Counted from the first letter of the stretch, positions 24,801-36,685 are shown. The stretch is 64,000 bases of DNA from Helichrysum umbraculigerum (GCA_949592205.1 CATIUR010000001.1:76030059-76094058), one strand, 5' to 3'. Translations and numbers: made by a program. The notes: generated by a model from the sequence alone, not told the origin.

Positions 24801-25400
24801 CACAGATTTGGACTTAAAAGAGGATTTGTGTTGCTTTCCCTTTTGACAAGAAACACAATGATCATCACATGAATAGACCTTTTCAGGCAAACCTCTAACA
24901 AGCTTGTTTTTGACAAGTTTATTAATGGTTTTGAAATTCATGTGACACATCCTCCTATGCCACAGTTCCGATTCATTCACACTTGCTTTAGAAATAAGAC
25001 AGTTTAAATCAGGTTGAGGTGTCATATTTACTAAGTCACACTTATATACATTATCTTGCCTTGGAATTCTCATTAAAATCATGTTTTCAGGTATTTTGAA
25101 TTCCTTGGACAAGATAAGGCATTCAGTGTCAGTTAAATGAACTGGGTTCTTTTTATCTGTGATTTGACTCACACTAAGCAAATTATACCTCAGTTGTTCC
25201 ACAAAATAAACATTTTCAAAACTTAGCTTTTCACTCTGAACTGTTCCTTTTCCTGTGATCCTTCCTCCTTTTGGATTGCTTCCAAAAGCTACATATCCTC
25301 CATCAAAAGATTTGAAATCCTGTAGCTTTTCTTTGTCTCCAGTCATGTGCCTTGAGCATCCACTATCAATGTGCCATAAGCTTTTTGGCTTGCCCTGCAC
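21834..25400 (-). pseudogene. Copia-B pol (PR-INT-RT-RNase H), one nonsense codon
   Basis: The frame reads from HIDSGCSRHMTGD (protease) through the integrase zinc region, the triad contexts LLHMDLFGP, RSDNGTEF and NGVAERRNR, RT with YVDDIIFGS, and RNase H with DSDYGGANLDRKSTSGG. It ends at SIGMINLS. TAG at 22491-22493 separates RT from RNase H; B' has TAC there. Otherwise the frame is open, and over most of its length it matches B' closely. Upstream, two in-frame stops (TAA 25419-25421, TGA 25407-25409) separate it from gag, exactly as in B'. Confidence 0.93.
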
Positions 25401-25421
25401 AAACAGTCAAAAAGAGAATTA

Positions 25422-28137
25422 ATTTCTCTTGGGAACCCAAACCAATTTGGCTTTGGGTTTCCTATGTGCATTCACATATTCAACTTTCTTGAATATTATT
25501 AATTGTGATGCACTGTTGGTATTTGGATCTGTTAATTTATCAGACTTAATAGGTGTCCAAATCCAACTTATTTTAGACTTAACATTGTTCTTTGGCTTAA
25601 CAGTTTTAACTGTTTTACCAATCGAAGAATCAGTGTTAATATTGTTAACACTGTTTTGTATTTAGTTACCACTGTTTTAGTCTTTAAGCTTTTGGCTAAT
25701 TTTGTTATTACTGCTTCAGTAGATTTACCTGTAACAGTGTTTAACATGTTAGCCTTTGAGTTTATCTTCTGAACTCTGGCATTCTGATTAACTTTTGATT
25801 GAAAATTTTGTTTGTTAATCATATTTACTTTTGTCCATGACTGTTTTCTAATCCTTTGAACATTCTCAGGATTATGATAACAGTCATATTGAAGATGACC
25901 CATTTTTCCACATATAAAGCAAGACATTTCTTTAATCACAGTAACATTATTACCCAGTTTTTGTGAAATCATTTGATTCCAATTTCTTTGATTACCTCTG
26001 GGTTTTTGATTTTGAAAATTCTGTGAAGAAGAAATACTTGCTTTATATTTACAATTAACACAGTTATTCACAACAGATTTAACAACAAGTTTAGTAACTG
26101 AATTAACTGTATTACTAACATATCCTAACCCATGTTTAGATTTGTAAGTATTCAAGCTCACATTCTCTAAGTCCAGTTTAGCCTTTTCCTTAAACATTTT
26201 CTTACCCTCTTCTAGTTTATCAGTTTTAAGATTAGAAACTAGATCAGTAATTACTCTCCTCACATTCTCACATGTTGACTCAGACTTAGATGATTCAGAT
26301 TTTACACTCTTCTCACTATCAGATATCCTATCACTCTGATCATCTTCCTCAGTCCAATCACTAATTTCACCTTCTACAAACAACTCATTATCTGATAAAA
26401 TTTTAATTAGATCAGCCTTTTTAACCTCATCTATCATTCCTCTTTTAAGTGAATTGATATCAATTTCACTTTTAGGAGGAAAGTAGGTGTGATTATAAGG
26501 TGGAGGTACATTATTGTACCCTAATCCAGTCTTATTTTTATCATGAATCTGTGAATCAATAAGTTTATTGACACTCTTAGAAGCATATTCTAATTTATTT
26601 ACATCAAGTCTTATGCTATCTCTTTCACATGTGACCTCAGTAAGTTTCTTAGATAACAACTCGACTTTATCTTTAAAAGTGTCTCTCTCCCACCTAGCAT
26701 ATTCAATGTCATATTTAAACTGTGTTGCATTGACTTCATATGCCTTTATTTGATTTTCCAGATTTTCAATGACTGCTATGGTATGTTTACTTTTGATTTC
26801 CCATTGTTTTAGTTCCTCACACACTTTTATATTATGATCCCTGTAATGTTTAACAGTTTGTTTACAAACAGCATAACATAATTTATTTTGTACCTCAGTA
26901 GGAACTTCTGACTTTTTGTCAGATTCTGCAATGGCCATGAGACATTGATTCTTCACCACATGTTCTTCTTGATCACTCCAGTCCCAGCCACATCCATCCA
27001 TAGACACCAATGCATTTGCTGAAGCACCCTGAATTGGAATGTTTCTGGTTTGAGTTCCATTGCTTCCAGCTCTCTGACCATTACCATTCTGCTCTTGCCT
27101 AGGGTTTCTGCATTCTCTAGCAAAGTGTCCCATCTTGTGACAGTTGAAACACTCAATCTTGCTCTTATCAAACCAATTTGCATCATTCCTCTTGTATGCA
27201 AAGTTGTTTCTACCAGTCCTCTGCATGAACCTTTTTGCTCTTTGAGTAATCAATGCAATTTGCCACTTAATGTCCATCTCCTCTAGATCATCACCATCAA
27301 ATTGTTCCAGATCTTCATTAGTAAGTGAAGAGTTCACATTACTTGCAAAGAAAGATTCTAACATCTGATCATTAGAACTATTTGATGATGATCCTGCTCC
27401 TCCTGAAACATAAGTAGAACCTATTTGACTTGATTCTACCTTTGTTCCAGCCATAGACATAAAAGCAGCATTATGACTATACCCAGTTGCTTGCTTCTTA
27501 CTTTCCACCTCAGACTCAAAGTTCCTCGGATCATTGTATATATCTTCTAATTCCTTAACTTCAATATCTGAACTCTGCCTCAATCCAACAGTGTAGATTG
27601 TCCATTCATCACCTAATGATCTTAAGAACTTTCTGTTAAGATCTTCTTTGTCAATATTAACCTTGTGATTTTCCAATTCTCCAACTAATTTAGTAAACCT
27701 ATCAAAGGTTTGAGTTAGAGTTTCAGTTTTCACATGGCTAAAATTCTCAAATTGTTGCTTTAACAGAGATCTTTTGTTCTTTTTGGTGTTATCATTACCA
27801 CCAAATCTCTTCTCAATCGCCTCCATTAGTACCTTGGGATCCTCACAAGAATCAAATCTACTCTGATGCTCATTAGGAATTGATAGCAACAGAGTACTAA
27901 GAGCCTTGTACTCAGTAGATCTGATCTTTCTCTCTGCTTCAGATGTTGGTGGTGTCTTGGCTGCTTTACACCATCACCATCAAGCGTTACTGGAATACCA
28001 TTAACAACAACTTCCCACATCTGATAATCCGTGAGAAGCATATATTACCTGATTCTGACCTTCCATAGGTCAAACTCATCAGGTTTAAGCATTGGAATCT
28101 TTGTTGCTTGAATTCCTTCATTACCTTCAGTCGCCAT
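25422..28137 (-). pseudogene. Copia-B gag, broken by a stop and two frameshifts
   Basis: The start is ATG at 28135-28137. TAA at 28045-28047 replaces the CAA seen in B'. A 1-base deletion follows near 27955, and another in an A-run near 25655 shifts the last 80 codons. Intact parts show UBN2-type gag, the knuckle CFNCHKMGHFAREC (about 27143-27184), a long coiled coil (about 26900-26550) and a second knuckle CFICGKMGHLQYDC near 25910. The large open part is 25568-27889. The primer site TGGTATCAGAAC (about 28222-28233) has one mismatch to the iMet consensus. Confidence 0.9.
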
Positions 28138-28235
28138 TGAAATCAAAACTAAATATAAGAACTAAACCTCAGATACTAATACGAATAATCCCAGATCTTC
28201 CTGTCTTCAAAGCTTCACAAGTTCTGATACCACTT

Positions 28236-28923
28236 TGTTAGTCCCTGTTTAACTTAATAAACAATCGTATGTAATAAGCCTTGAATATATTATTGAGAAG
28301 TTGCGGAATCACACTCAATAATATTAAGAAGATCAACGAATATCAATTAATATGATGAACACAATAATATACCGAAAGCTTCAATCTTATTAATGATATA
28401 AGACGAATACACTTGATGTATTAGGGTTACAGAAAACCTTGAAGCTGCGCAAAACCTTAACCTATCTAGGTCTAAAGGATCTCTATTTATAACACATAGA
28501 GTCCTATACAATCTCCTACGAATATGGAATAAACTAACTTCCATAACCGACTCATACTTATCACAAAATCATAAACAGTTGTAACTACCATTCTGAAGTA
28601 AACAGTTGTAACTATTACACATTCAGTGGTAACTGCTTCAATTGTAATATAAGACCAAGTACAAATATATAATCAGTGTTAACTGCTACATATATAACTA
28701 ACAGTTACAGATACATAAGCAGTTTTAACTACTTACAGACACATAACTATCAGTTGTAATCTATCTTCAATCAGTTGTAACACTTATCTTCTCTTCAGTT
28801 TTCTTCTATCAGTTGTAACTTCGTAAAGACAGTTTTAACCTTCAATACAAATAGTTTTAATCACTTGTACTCTGTCTTCTCATCACAACTTCAACTCAGA
28901 CCTGAAGCAGTTTTGACCCAACA
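28236..28923 (-). repeat. Copia-B LTR 2 (5' LTR of the full internal region)
   Basis: 688 bp, nearly identical to LTR 1. On its right it is followed not by flanking DNA but by the polypurine-side internal sequence (28924 on), so it is shared by two tandem units. Confidence 0.93.
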
Positions 28924-29254
28924 ATCTCCCCCTAAACTTAATCTGTCCTTCACAGCATTAAGTTTCTTCTAATCCTCCATTATGAGCTTCACAAAATTCT
29001 TTCAAAACTGTTAGTCATTTCTTCTCTTTCTTCTATCTATCTCCTCCTTCTTATGAATCTGATTCAGCACCATATATACCAATTCCAGAGCTACATCATC
29101 TAAAACTGCAGCTTGTAACCTTGCATTTCTCATGCCCATCAAAAATCTCAGATTTATATCATAAAATCTATCTGTCAACAACCAAATAAATACTGCATCA
29201 TCCATAACAATCTGATGTACTCCAGGTTTGGCATGATACCAATTCCAGAGCTAC
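28924..29254 (-). mobile_element. Truncated second internal region of Copia-B with templated filler
   Basis: 28924-29238 repeats 17761-18075 (polypurine tract and the C-terminus of the third ORF). At 29237-29256 the sequence jumps to a copy of 29077-29096 (20 bp, TACCAATTCCAGAGCTACAT) and then straight into an LTR. The short duplicated filler marks a repair or strand-switch junction. Confidence 0.85.
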
Positions 29255-29860
29255 ATAATATTAAGAAGATCAACGAATATCAATTAATATGATGAACACA
29301 ATAATATACCGAAAGCTTCAATCTTATTAATGATATAAGACGAACACACTTGATGTATTAGGGTTACAGAAAACCTTGAAGCTGCGCAAAAACTTAACCT
29401 ATCTAGGTCTAAAGGATCTCTATTTATAACACATAGAGTCCTATACAATCTCCTACGAATATGGAATAAACTAACTTCCATAACCGACTCATACTTATCA
29501 CAAAATCATAAACAGTTGTAACTACCATTCTGAAGTAAACAGTTGTAACTATTACACATTCAGTGGTAACTGCTTCAATTGTAATATAAGACCAAGTACA
29601 AATATATAATCAGTGTTAACTGCTACATATATAACTAACAGTTACAGATACATAAGCAGTTTTAACTACTTACAGACACATAACTATCAGTTGTAATCTA
29701 TCTTTAATCAGTTGTAACACTTATCTTCTCTTCAGTTTTCTTCTATCAGTTGCAACTTCGTAAAGACAGTTTAAACCTTCAATACAAACAGTTTTAATCA
29801 CTTGTACTCTGTCTTCTCATCACAACTTCAACTCAGACCTGAAGCAGTTTTGACCCAACA
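29255..29860 (-). repeat. Copia-B LTR 3, truncated
   Basis: 606 bp matching 17155-17760, with the first 82 bp missing. About five differences from LTR 1 are visible, against one between LTRs 1 and 2. Its outer end GACCCAACA is followed by the TSD CACAC and the rest of LTR F. Confidence 0.9.
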
Positions 29861-30180
29861 CACACACCCACACCTCAAACTCTCTCAAATCTCTCCCTCT
29901 CTTCCTCTTGGATTTGGCAACAACAACATCAGAACATCCTCATCATAATCATCCATCATCATCATCAAGACACAAACACAAGGATCGTCATCATCTTCAT
30001 CTTCTTAGATTTTCGATTTCGTGGTAAAGAACCTTAAAACTCTTTTAAATTACTTGTAACACTTTCATTTACATGCTAGAACATTTCCCCCAACGAGTTA
30101 TGTCCAAAAATCGACTTAAAAATCTGACTTTTAAAGTTAAGATACGAACAGCCCGTTCCGCGAGCCGAGATCTGTTCGTC

Positions 30181-30316
30181 CTGCGAGTCGAGCTGACCTG
30201 CGAGTCGAGTTGACCTGCGAGTCGAGTTGACCTGCGAGTCGAGTTGACCTGCGAGTCGAGTTGACCTGCGAGTCGAGTTGACCTACGAGTCGAGTTGGCC
30301 TGCGAGTCGAGTTCTA
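30181..30316 (+). repeat. 17-bp tandem array in LTR F
   Basis: Eight units of CTGCGAGTCGAGTTGAC occur with exact 17-bp spacing from 30181, the first, seventh and eighth being imperfect. The 13-mer CTGCGAGTCGAGT also occurs in the Copia-A LTR, although the families are unrelated. The array is translated in one frame by chance only. Confidence 0.92.
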
Positions 30317-31727
30317 TACTGCGAATCCAACTCAGTTCACAGCCCACTTGTCTTGCGAACCCAAATTCAGGAATAAAAGCAATAATATGGACTAAGAATT
30401 ATCACTTGATTTTACACCGAAATTAGATTTCAAATGCGTTTTCGATAAAGCAATATAATAGAAATAAAAATTTTCCAAGCTGACTTGGCAGCTCGACCCC
30501 AACCAGGGGCTCTGCCCCTTGGACCCCGCTACCAGTGGCGCTGCCCCCGGACCCCCGTCATCCAAGAACTTATAAATACTTTTTACACTAAGTGTCGAAT
30601 ACTCACATATAACGATACATATAATAATAACACCTCTGGATTATTATTACAAAACCGTCACCAACGGGCCATACTTGTTTTCAAACTACAAACGGATTAC
30701 TAAACAAACACTTGGACATTTCCTAGTTGAGTGGATAACTAGCATGGGTGGTCTTTTAAGACACCAACTTATTTACTTATTTACTTACAACCTTGCGCGT
30801 TTCGGACGTCAGAAGGTTGCAGGGTTCTAAGAACCGACATACTTACGGACTTACATCCGTGTTACTTGTTTGATTTCCCAGACATACTTACTAGACTCAG
30901 GTGAGTCTTACAGCCCCACTTTTACTGTTTTTATACTTTGAGGTGAGATACTTAGCAACTGTTTTACATATGAACACAATGTACTGAACTGATTACATTA
31001 CATTTTGTACACACCACATGAGTTACTTTTATCCACTGAAAGCTTCCTATTCGTAAGTTGTTAGTTATGGACTTAAGCGTGATTACTAGTAGATGGATCC
31101 ATTTGGGACTGACAATCCCTGCCTGGGGTGGTAGCGCCACCACGTACTGATTTACACGTAGAAACAGGCATATTAGTATTTGTTACTTATGAGTGTGCGG
31201 ATAGCACTCACGGGGGTACGTGATATATTCACACTACACGGTTAAGCTTCAACTTATGAGCTCATGGCACTGTGCTGATTTACTGATTTACTTACTTACT
31301 TTGCTTGATAGCAATACTGGTACATCTTGTGGTTCATAACAAATATTTACTGTTAAACCTGTAAGATTCACCAACCTTTTGGTTGACACTTTTTAGCTTT
31401 GTATCTCAGGTACACAGACGGAGTAGGACCACCCCTGGACACTAGCTAGAGTCGCATGATTTCTACTTTGCATTTAATGGAGATTCTTAGCATTATCTTT
31501 TGTATATTATGATTATGTAATAGAATCTCCCGCTATATGCGTGGACTCTAGGGAATTACATTTTTGCAACTGAAAACCCTATGTTTTCAAACATTTACAT
31601 ATATTGGAGATGTAACTATTTTATAAACGTTGCATATAGATGTCGTTTGCTTTACTTTGTGCTGTGATATTTGATAGTAATATCCCAAAGATTGCTTCCG
31701 CCAATAGTGAAATTTGGGGGTGTTACA

Positions 31728-32721
31728 GCCCTGGCTCGGAATACTTCACAGAATTCCAGGAGAAACAGCGATACCGCTGAAACCACTGCCGCCAAGCCTT
31801 GTTCCTACAAGGATTTTCAGAACTGCAAACCCTTGAGCTTCAAGGGGACCGAAGGAGCCATCGGACTTATCAGATGGTTCGAAAAGATGGAATCCGTTTT
31901 CCGCATCAGCAAATGTGCGGAGGACGACAAGGTCAAATTCTCCACCTGCACTCTTTAAGATGGTGCCCTCTCATGGTGGAATTCCTATACCCAGTCCGTG
32001 GGTATTGACACCGCTTATCTACTCCCTTGGGAGGATCTGAAGAAAATGCTCACTGATGAGTATTGCCCGGCCGAACAACTTCATAAGCTGGATGAAGAGT
32101 TCTGGAACTTAAAAGTGCATGGAATTGATATTGTTGGATACACCACCAGATTCCAACAACTCACCATCCTTCGCCCAGCTATGGTAAGTACTAAACCCGA
32201 AAAGATCAAGAAATACATCCGCGGCCTCCCGGAACCCGTCCTATCAAGAAATACATCGCCTCCTCAAACCAAAACACCCTTCACGGCGCCATCCGGTTGG
32301 CCCATGAATTTTTAGCCATGAACGAGGACCCAGAACCACCCACTCCATCCTCCAACAGCAACAAAAGAAAATGGTCCGACAACCACAACAACCACCAAAA
32401 CAAGAAACCCGAAACCATTAAAGCCTACACCTCCGGTTCTGATGACAAGGGAGCGTACAAGGGAACCAAGCCCTATTGCTCTAAGTGCCAACGACACCAC
32501 CATGGTTCTTGTCCATGTAGCAAGTGTAAGAGATTTGGACACTTGGATAAAGATTGTAAATCGAACACCACTGGCACCAACACTCCTGCACCAAAGACCT
32601 GCTTTGAGTGCAACGGTACTGGGCATTTCAGGAAAGATTGCCCGAAGCTGAAGAACAACAACAACAAGAACAACAGCAACGCTCGAGGAAGAGCTTTTGT
32701 GCTGAAATCTGGGGAAGCCCG
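31728..32721 (+). pseudogene. Ty3/gypsy chromovirus gag fragment
   Basis: The 5' end is replaced by LTR F and the 3' end is cut by LTR D. The frame gives FQNCKPLSFKGTEGAIGLIRWFEKMESVF, then DGALSWWN, YCPAEQLHKLDEEFWNLK and IKKYIRGLPEP, the signature order of plant chromovirus (Tekay/CRM-like) gag. Two zinc knuckles follow (CSKCKRFGHLDKDC and CFECNGTGHFRKDC). TAA at 31956-31958 stands where this family has Gln before DGALSWW. A frameshift near 32240 moves the C-terminal half to another frame (to 32721). It would be the capsid/nucleocapsid protein of an element whose pol is not in the window. Confidence 0.9.
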
Positions 32722-34781
32722 TGTGACACTCCGTAAAATTTGGGTACGATTAAGTACAATAAACTTGTGAATTTTACGCTAATTTCCTGACAAAAACTTT
32801 AAACAAAAGTTTTGATGTGAAATAAGCCTAGCAAGCCATAAATAATAATACGAGAAGTATTACAAAATTATAAGTTATATAATTACATATTATATACGTT
32901 AAGGGATAACGAAAACGTGTCCGAAAAACATTTCAGAAAATGTCCCCAAATCATTTCGAAATATTATTTAACAAAAATAATATATGGGAAAAATTTTAAA
33001 ACTGAATAATATTGCGTTTTAAATACGTTTTGAGCAAGCGGAACTTTTATAATGTACAAATTTTACAACAATCTAAAATAATGAAAATTTCATTATTCCA
33101 ATTTTGTATAACGAACCAGGAGTACATCTACAAAATAAAAATATAAAATATTATATTTTATATTGTACTAATTGTACCCGTACACGAAATTAAAGGGTTA
33201 AATGCCTAAGTATTTAACCATTCAAATTTGGGACAAAGTTTTGTAGTGGCCATACTTGTTTGACTTGTGGGTAACCGGCCATACCCACCTCACCATACCA
33301 TCTTTATTTGATTTTGATCACAAGTAACAACACAAAAAAATATCAACTCCATTATTGACTCCAAAAATATCTCTCCCTTCTCTTTTTCTTTGGGCTACGG
33401 CTCCAAGAACAACAATAGCAACACATTCATAAACCATGATCATAATAATCACCTTACAAAAGGAGAGGAATAAAGGATCAAGCAACCAAATATCATCATC
33501 ATCGTCGACCGAATCACAATCATCATCACCTAAGTGAGAAAATTTCATTCTCTTTAATTTCTTACATAAATTCCATTATATTTAGTGTTTATATAAAATA
33601 ATCTATAAATATAACTTGATAATGTGATGATTGGTTGATTTTAATTCTTAAAATTTTAAGAAACCAAACTTTTAAAGATGAAATTTGATACGTATAAAGC
33701 TTGTTAATATGCTATATTTTGAGTTGTGAATGATGTAAACTTTGAGATAAATTATTAGAACCAAAACAGAATTTTAGTAGTATGAAATCTGAGACTAAGA
33801 TTCAACCATGAACAGAACAAGAACTGAAACAAAAGGGAGCCGATCGGGTCACACAAGTGATAGCCGATCGGCTAACACATGATAGTCGAACGGCTAACCA
33901 ACCTAAAACAAGAGCCGGATGGCTCAAGGAGGAAGTCAAACGGGTGTTACCAAAAGTCAACTAATAGTCAAATGACTATTATAAAATAGATGATCGGGTG
34001 TGTCAAAAGTGAGCCGATCGGGTGTCATTGGTGACCCGAACGGGTGAGCTTGTACCGGGTACAAGCCATGACAAGTGACAACGTATAAGTTTTAACAATA
34101 TCGAACTCAAAATGTCAAAAACACAAGAACCAAATGGGTACTGAACTAGCTGATCCGATCGTGTGTGTGTTCTGTGAGCCGATCGAGTATCACCCTAGAC
34201 CCGAACGGGTCTTGTTATATTGGCCTCAATGGATCAGGCATGTGGGTTGGATCGTTATATTGACAAAACTGAATGCCCAGTAAATTGTAAACTATGATCG
34301 CATGGTTATTGTTGCATTTTCACGAATTTATTTTGGGAGTTGTGGTTATCTAAAAATCATGAAAAAAATACTGGAAGTAGTCAATATATGTGGGAATATT
34401 GTGTAAAAATTTCAAAATTGTTCGATGAGTTTTGACCCCCGAAAACAAGCTCGAAAGTGACTGAAAAATGTGGACTGTTGTAGACTTTGAAAACAAATTC
34501 TTCAAGTTTACTTACGTGAAATGAAACTTTCATGAATTTAAGTTTTATGATTTTGCATTTTGACCCCTGAACTATGCAAAGTATTACACATTAAATTCAT
34601 GTTTTATAAATTTTCATTATTGATCCCTGAACTATGTTTGGGACTGATTTTGGCATCAATAAAAAAAATAATGACACTTTCGCGTTAACTACAAAACGCA
34701 ACGATAATTTTCCCGAACTTCAAGAACATATTTAAGGTATACGACAAATACAAAGTATTGGAATTTATAACTATATATATA
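32722..34781 (+). repeat. LTR D: gypsy-type LTR, 5' part
   Basis: It begins TGTGACACTCCG directly in the gag frame and is cut at 34782 by element C. That leaves 2.06 kb with no end in view. The termini and layout resemble LTRs E and F. A CA/CT-rich stretch at about 33290-33540 resembles the R region of E and F. At 33836-34215 is a palindrome cluster. I see no coding sequence. Confidence 0.75.
33836..34215 (+). repeat. CCGATCGG palindrome cluster in LTR D
   Basis: GAGCCGATCGGGT-like words occur about ten times at irregular 20-60 bp spacing. They include the perfect 14-bp palindrome TAGCCGATCGGCTA (about 33862-33875). Variants CCGAACGGGT and CGAACGGCTA show drift around one core. Confidence 0.8.
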
Positions 34782-36324
34782 TGATAAACGCTCAAAAGTA
34801 CTATATTTTAGTAGTATTTTACCCCTAATCTTGATTGTTTTTATTGCATTTTGTTTAGAATAGATATTGATTTCGTTCATATTTGCAATTAGATGTGGAA
34901 ATGGAGCGTTTATGGAAAAGGAACGGAAAACAGTCAATAATCGAGCTAAATGATGCATATTTGAAGAATAATGAGAGCCGAAGTCGAAGAAAAGAATGAA
35001 ATAAGAAAAATCAAGAAATCGGCTGGAAAAAGCATCCATACGCCGTATGGAATCCATACGCCGTATGGATTGCTGCAGGGGAGGCCCAGGTTACGCGAGT
35101 CTGGGCTGGGCTTGAAATCAATCCATACGCCGTATGGATCAAAAATCACAGAAGTATAAAAACGCGTAAAAACCTTATTTCGACAGTTTTGAAGGGTTTT
35201 TCGTTTTCTTTCGGTTTCAGACGAATTTTAGGGTTTTAATTTCGTATTTTAGGGTTAGTTTGGAGGTACGGAAGCTAAGGAACGAGAATAATTCGCTCTA
35301 ATCTTTCGTAGTTCATCGTTAATCGATTCGGTATATTTCGTTTCTTTATTTTCATTGAAGAATTTGATATAATGAATCTGAATATTTCTGTTTTGATGAT
35401 GAATTGAATATCCAAAGTGATTGTGTAGTTTATTTAACTTAGATTATGATTATGGAAAGATTGTTATTGCGTATTGAATAAGTTATTTGATTGAAAACGG
35501 TTATATTACTCGTGGACACTTGTTTATTGGTAACTAGTTATTATTGTTACTTCACGTGGTTAATAATGTTGTTGAGATTGAGTTCCTTTAATGTTATTAA
35601 CTATTGATGGTCATAACTTTAGGGTTTTGATTTATCACTAAATACGTTGAGTCTGATAGGTCGAGTATACAATAATAATTTACTTTAAAATGAGCAAGAC
35701 AATAAGTTAATTATTGGGTATTGTTGAGTCATACCAATAGAGTTAATTATAAGGCGTTGTGAATGTTTAATGCATAATTTAGGGAAAGGCACACAATTGA
35801 CTGATCATCTTGTGACATTGGAACCAGTGTTTCATGTTGGACCCTAGATTATAGGAATTAGTTGGACCCGAAACGTTGGCTAGTTCATATTCGACTTAGT
35901 ATTCATTGAAGAATTTGGTATTAAGTTGATCTAAAAGAATCACAATTAGATAATCAATACGTAATCAATCGGGAAATATGAATCTAAGTGACATTAACTA
36001 TACAATTACTTGTTCCTTCCAATTAGGATTTATTATTATTATTTGTTGGTTATTTTAATTTAAGTTTTATTTAAGTTTGTTTAAATTAATTAATTGTTTT
36101 CTAAAATGTTCGCACGGAACTAAAATGCACCTCTTATTTACTGTTTTATAGTTAATTGTTAATTTTCTATTATTAAATATTCCACCTTTTCCCTGTGTTC
36201 GAACTTGACTTACCAATCTATATTTACAAATGATCGGGTATTCTTGCCTGGTTGCTTGAAAGTATTTATTAGGTATTTCTATTTATAAATTGTAAAACAA
36301 GACGCGCTTTCACAAGCGACATCA
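34782..36324 (+). repeat. Element C 5' LTR
   Basis: 1543 bp with TG/CA ends. It inserts into LTR D after ATATA (34777-34781). Three palindromes ATCCATACGCCGTATGGAT lie at 35034-35052 (last base differs), 35052-35070 and 35121-35139. A TATA box GTATAAAAACG begins at about 35154, 15 bp after the last palindrome. Confidence 0.85.
35034..35163 (+). promoter_or_regulatory. Element C promoter: three palindromes and a TATA box
   Basis: The 19-mer has perfect 9-bp arms around one base. Copies one and two overlap by one base and copy three is 50 bp on. The TATA box follows 15 bp later, so the palindromes sit where upstream activator sites are expected. Regulation by a dimeric factor is inferred from the symmetry. 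Confidence 0.6.
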
Positions 36325-36330
36325 AGTTTT

Positions 36331-36347
36331 TGGCGCCGCTGCCGGGG
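36331..36347 (+). other. Element C primer binding site, tRNA-Asp
   Basis: TGGCGCCGCTGCCGGGG is complementary to the 3' end of tRNA-Asp with one mismatch. It lies 6 nt after the LTR, the same spacing as in Athila-A. Confidence 0.9.
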
Positions 36348-36533
36348 AAAGCGGTTGTGTTTATTTGAATAGAAATTAATAGTTTTTAATTCTTTCTTTT
36401 TAACAGTTACTTTTGTTAATTAATTTCAGTTAAGTTGTTTTAATAAGTTAATTAAGTTTGTAAGTTGTTTTCATTCATTCACTGGTTGAAACTAATTATC
36501 TTTTAATTGGTTAAACTTTTGGGGTTTTAGTTT

Positions 36534-36565
36534 CAACCGGCGGATGGAGATCCGTCCGCCGGTTG
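36534..36565 (+). other. Leader hairpin of element C
   Basis: CAACCGGCGGATGG and CCGTCCGCCGGTTG pair over 14 positions (one G-T wobble) around a 4-nt loop. It is GC-rich in an AT-rich leader, about 190 nt after the primer site and 120 nt before the ORF-U start. A packaging or dimerisation role is a guess from position. Confidence 0.7.
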
Positions 36566-36685
36566 GAGTTCTATTTATTTAAGATTGTATATGTTATTTA
36601 ATTTTTGTTTATTTTGTGTGAACTAACTTGTTTTTCGTTAGTGGTGTTTTGTATTTTCAGATTTATTTTTATTTAGGTTTGTCCA

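Larger units (their letters stand above)
17073..29860 (-). mobile_element. Copia-B: composite Ty1/copia element with three LTRs
   Basis: The order on the plus strand is full LTR (17073-17760), full internal region (17761-28235), full LTR (28236-28923), the first 315 bp of internal region again (28924-29238), a 16-18 bp filler, then an LTR lacking its first 82 bp (29255-29860). CACAC lies at 17068-17072 and 29861-29865, so the whole composite sits in one target-site duplication within LTR F. Internal genes on the minus strand are gag, pol and a third ORF. All three carry lesions. A sibling in opposite orientation is Copia-B' (from 40489). Confidence 0.9.
16458..31727 (+). mobile_element. LTR F: chromovirus-type solo LTR, split by Copia-B
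   Basis: The LTR occupies 16458-17072 and 29866-31727, about 2.48 kb once Copia-B and one TSD are removed. It begins TGTAACACCCGCC and ends GGGGGTGTTACA, termini typical of Tekay/Del chromoviruses. No polypurine tract precedes it and no primer site follows it, so it is a solo LTR. The flanks (GATTC left, GCCCT right) do not match. The left neighbour is minus-strand ORF-U and the right neighbour is a plus-strand gypsy gag. Deletion or exchange between elements at different sites is likely. Confidence 0.78.

Noticed and set aside
17184..29481. Three near-identical 65-residue frames (17184, 28347, 29284)
   Set aside because: All lie inside the three Copia-B LTRs around the TATA box; their similarity is LTR similarity.
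30181..30316. CRISPR-like array of regular repeats
   Set aside because: Units are directly adjacent with no unique spacers, and the DNA is plant retroelement.
30069..30347. Open frame with Ser/Arg repeat protein in LTR F
   Set aside because: It is a translation of the 17-bp tandem array; 17 is not a multiple of 3 and the frame has no other support.
32312..32679. Minus-strand open frames rich in Val/Gly/Leu
   Set aside because: They are antisense shadows of the Asn/Lys-rich gag knuckle region.
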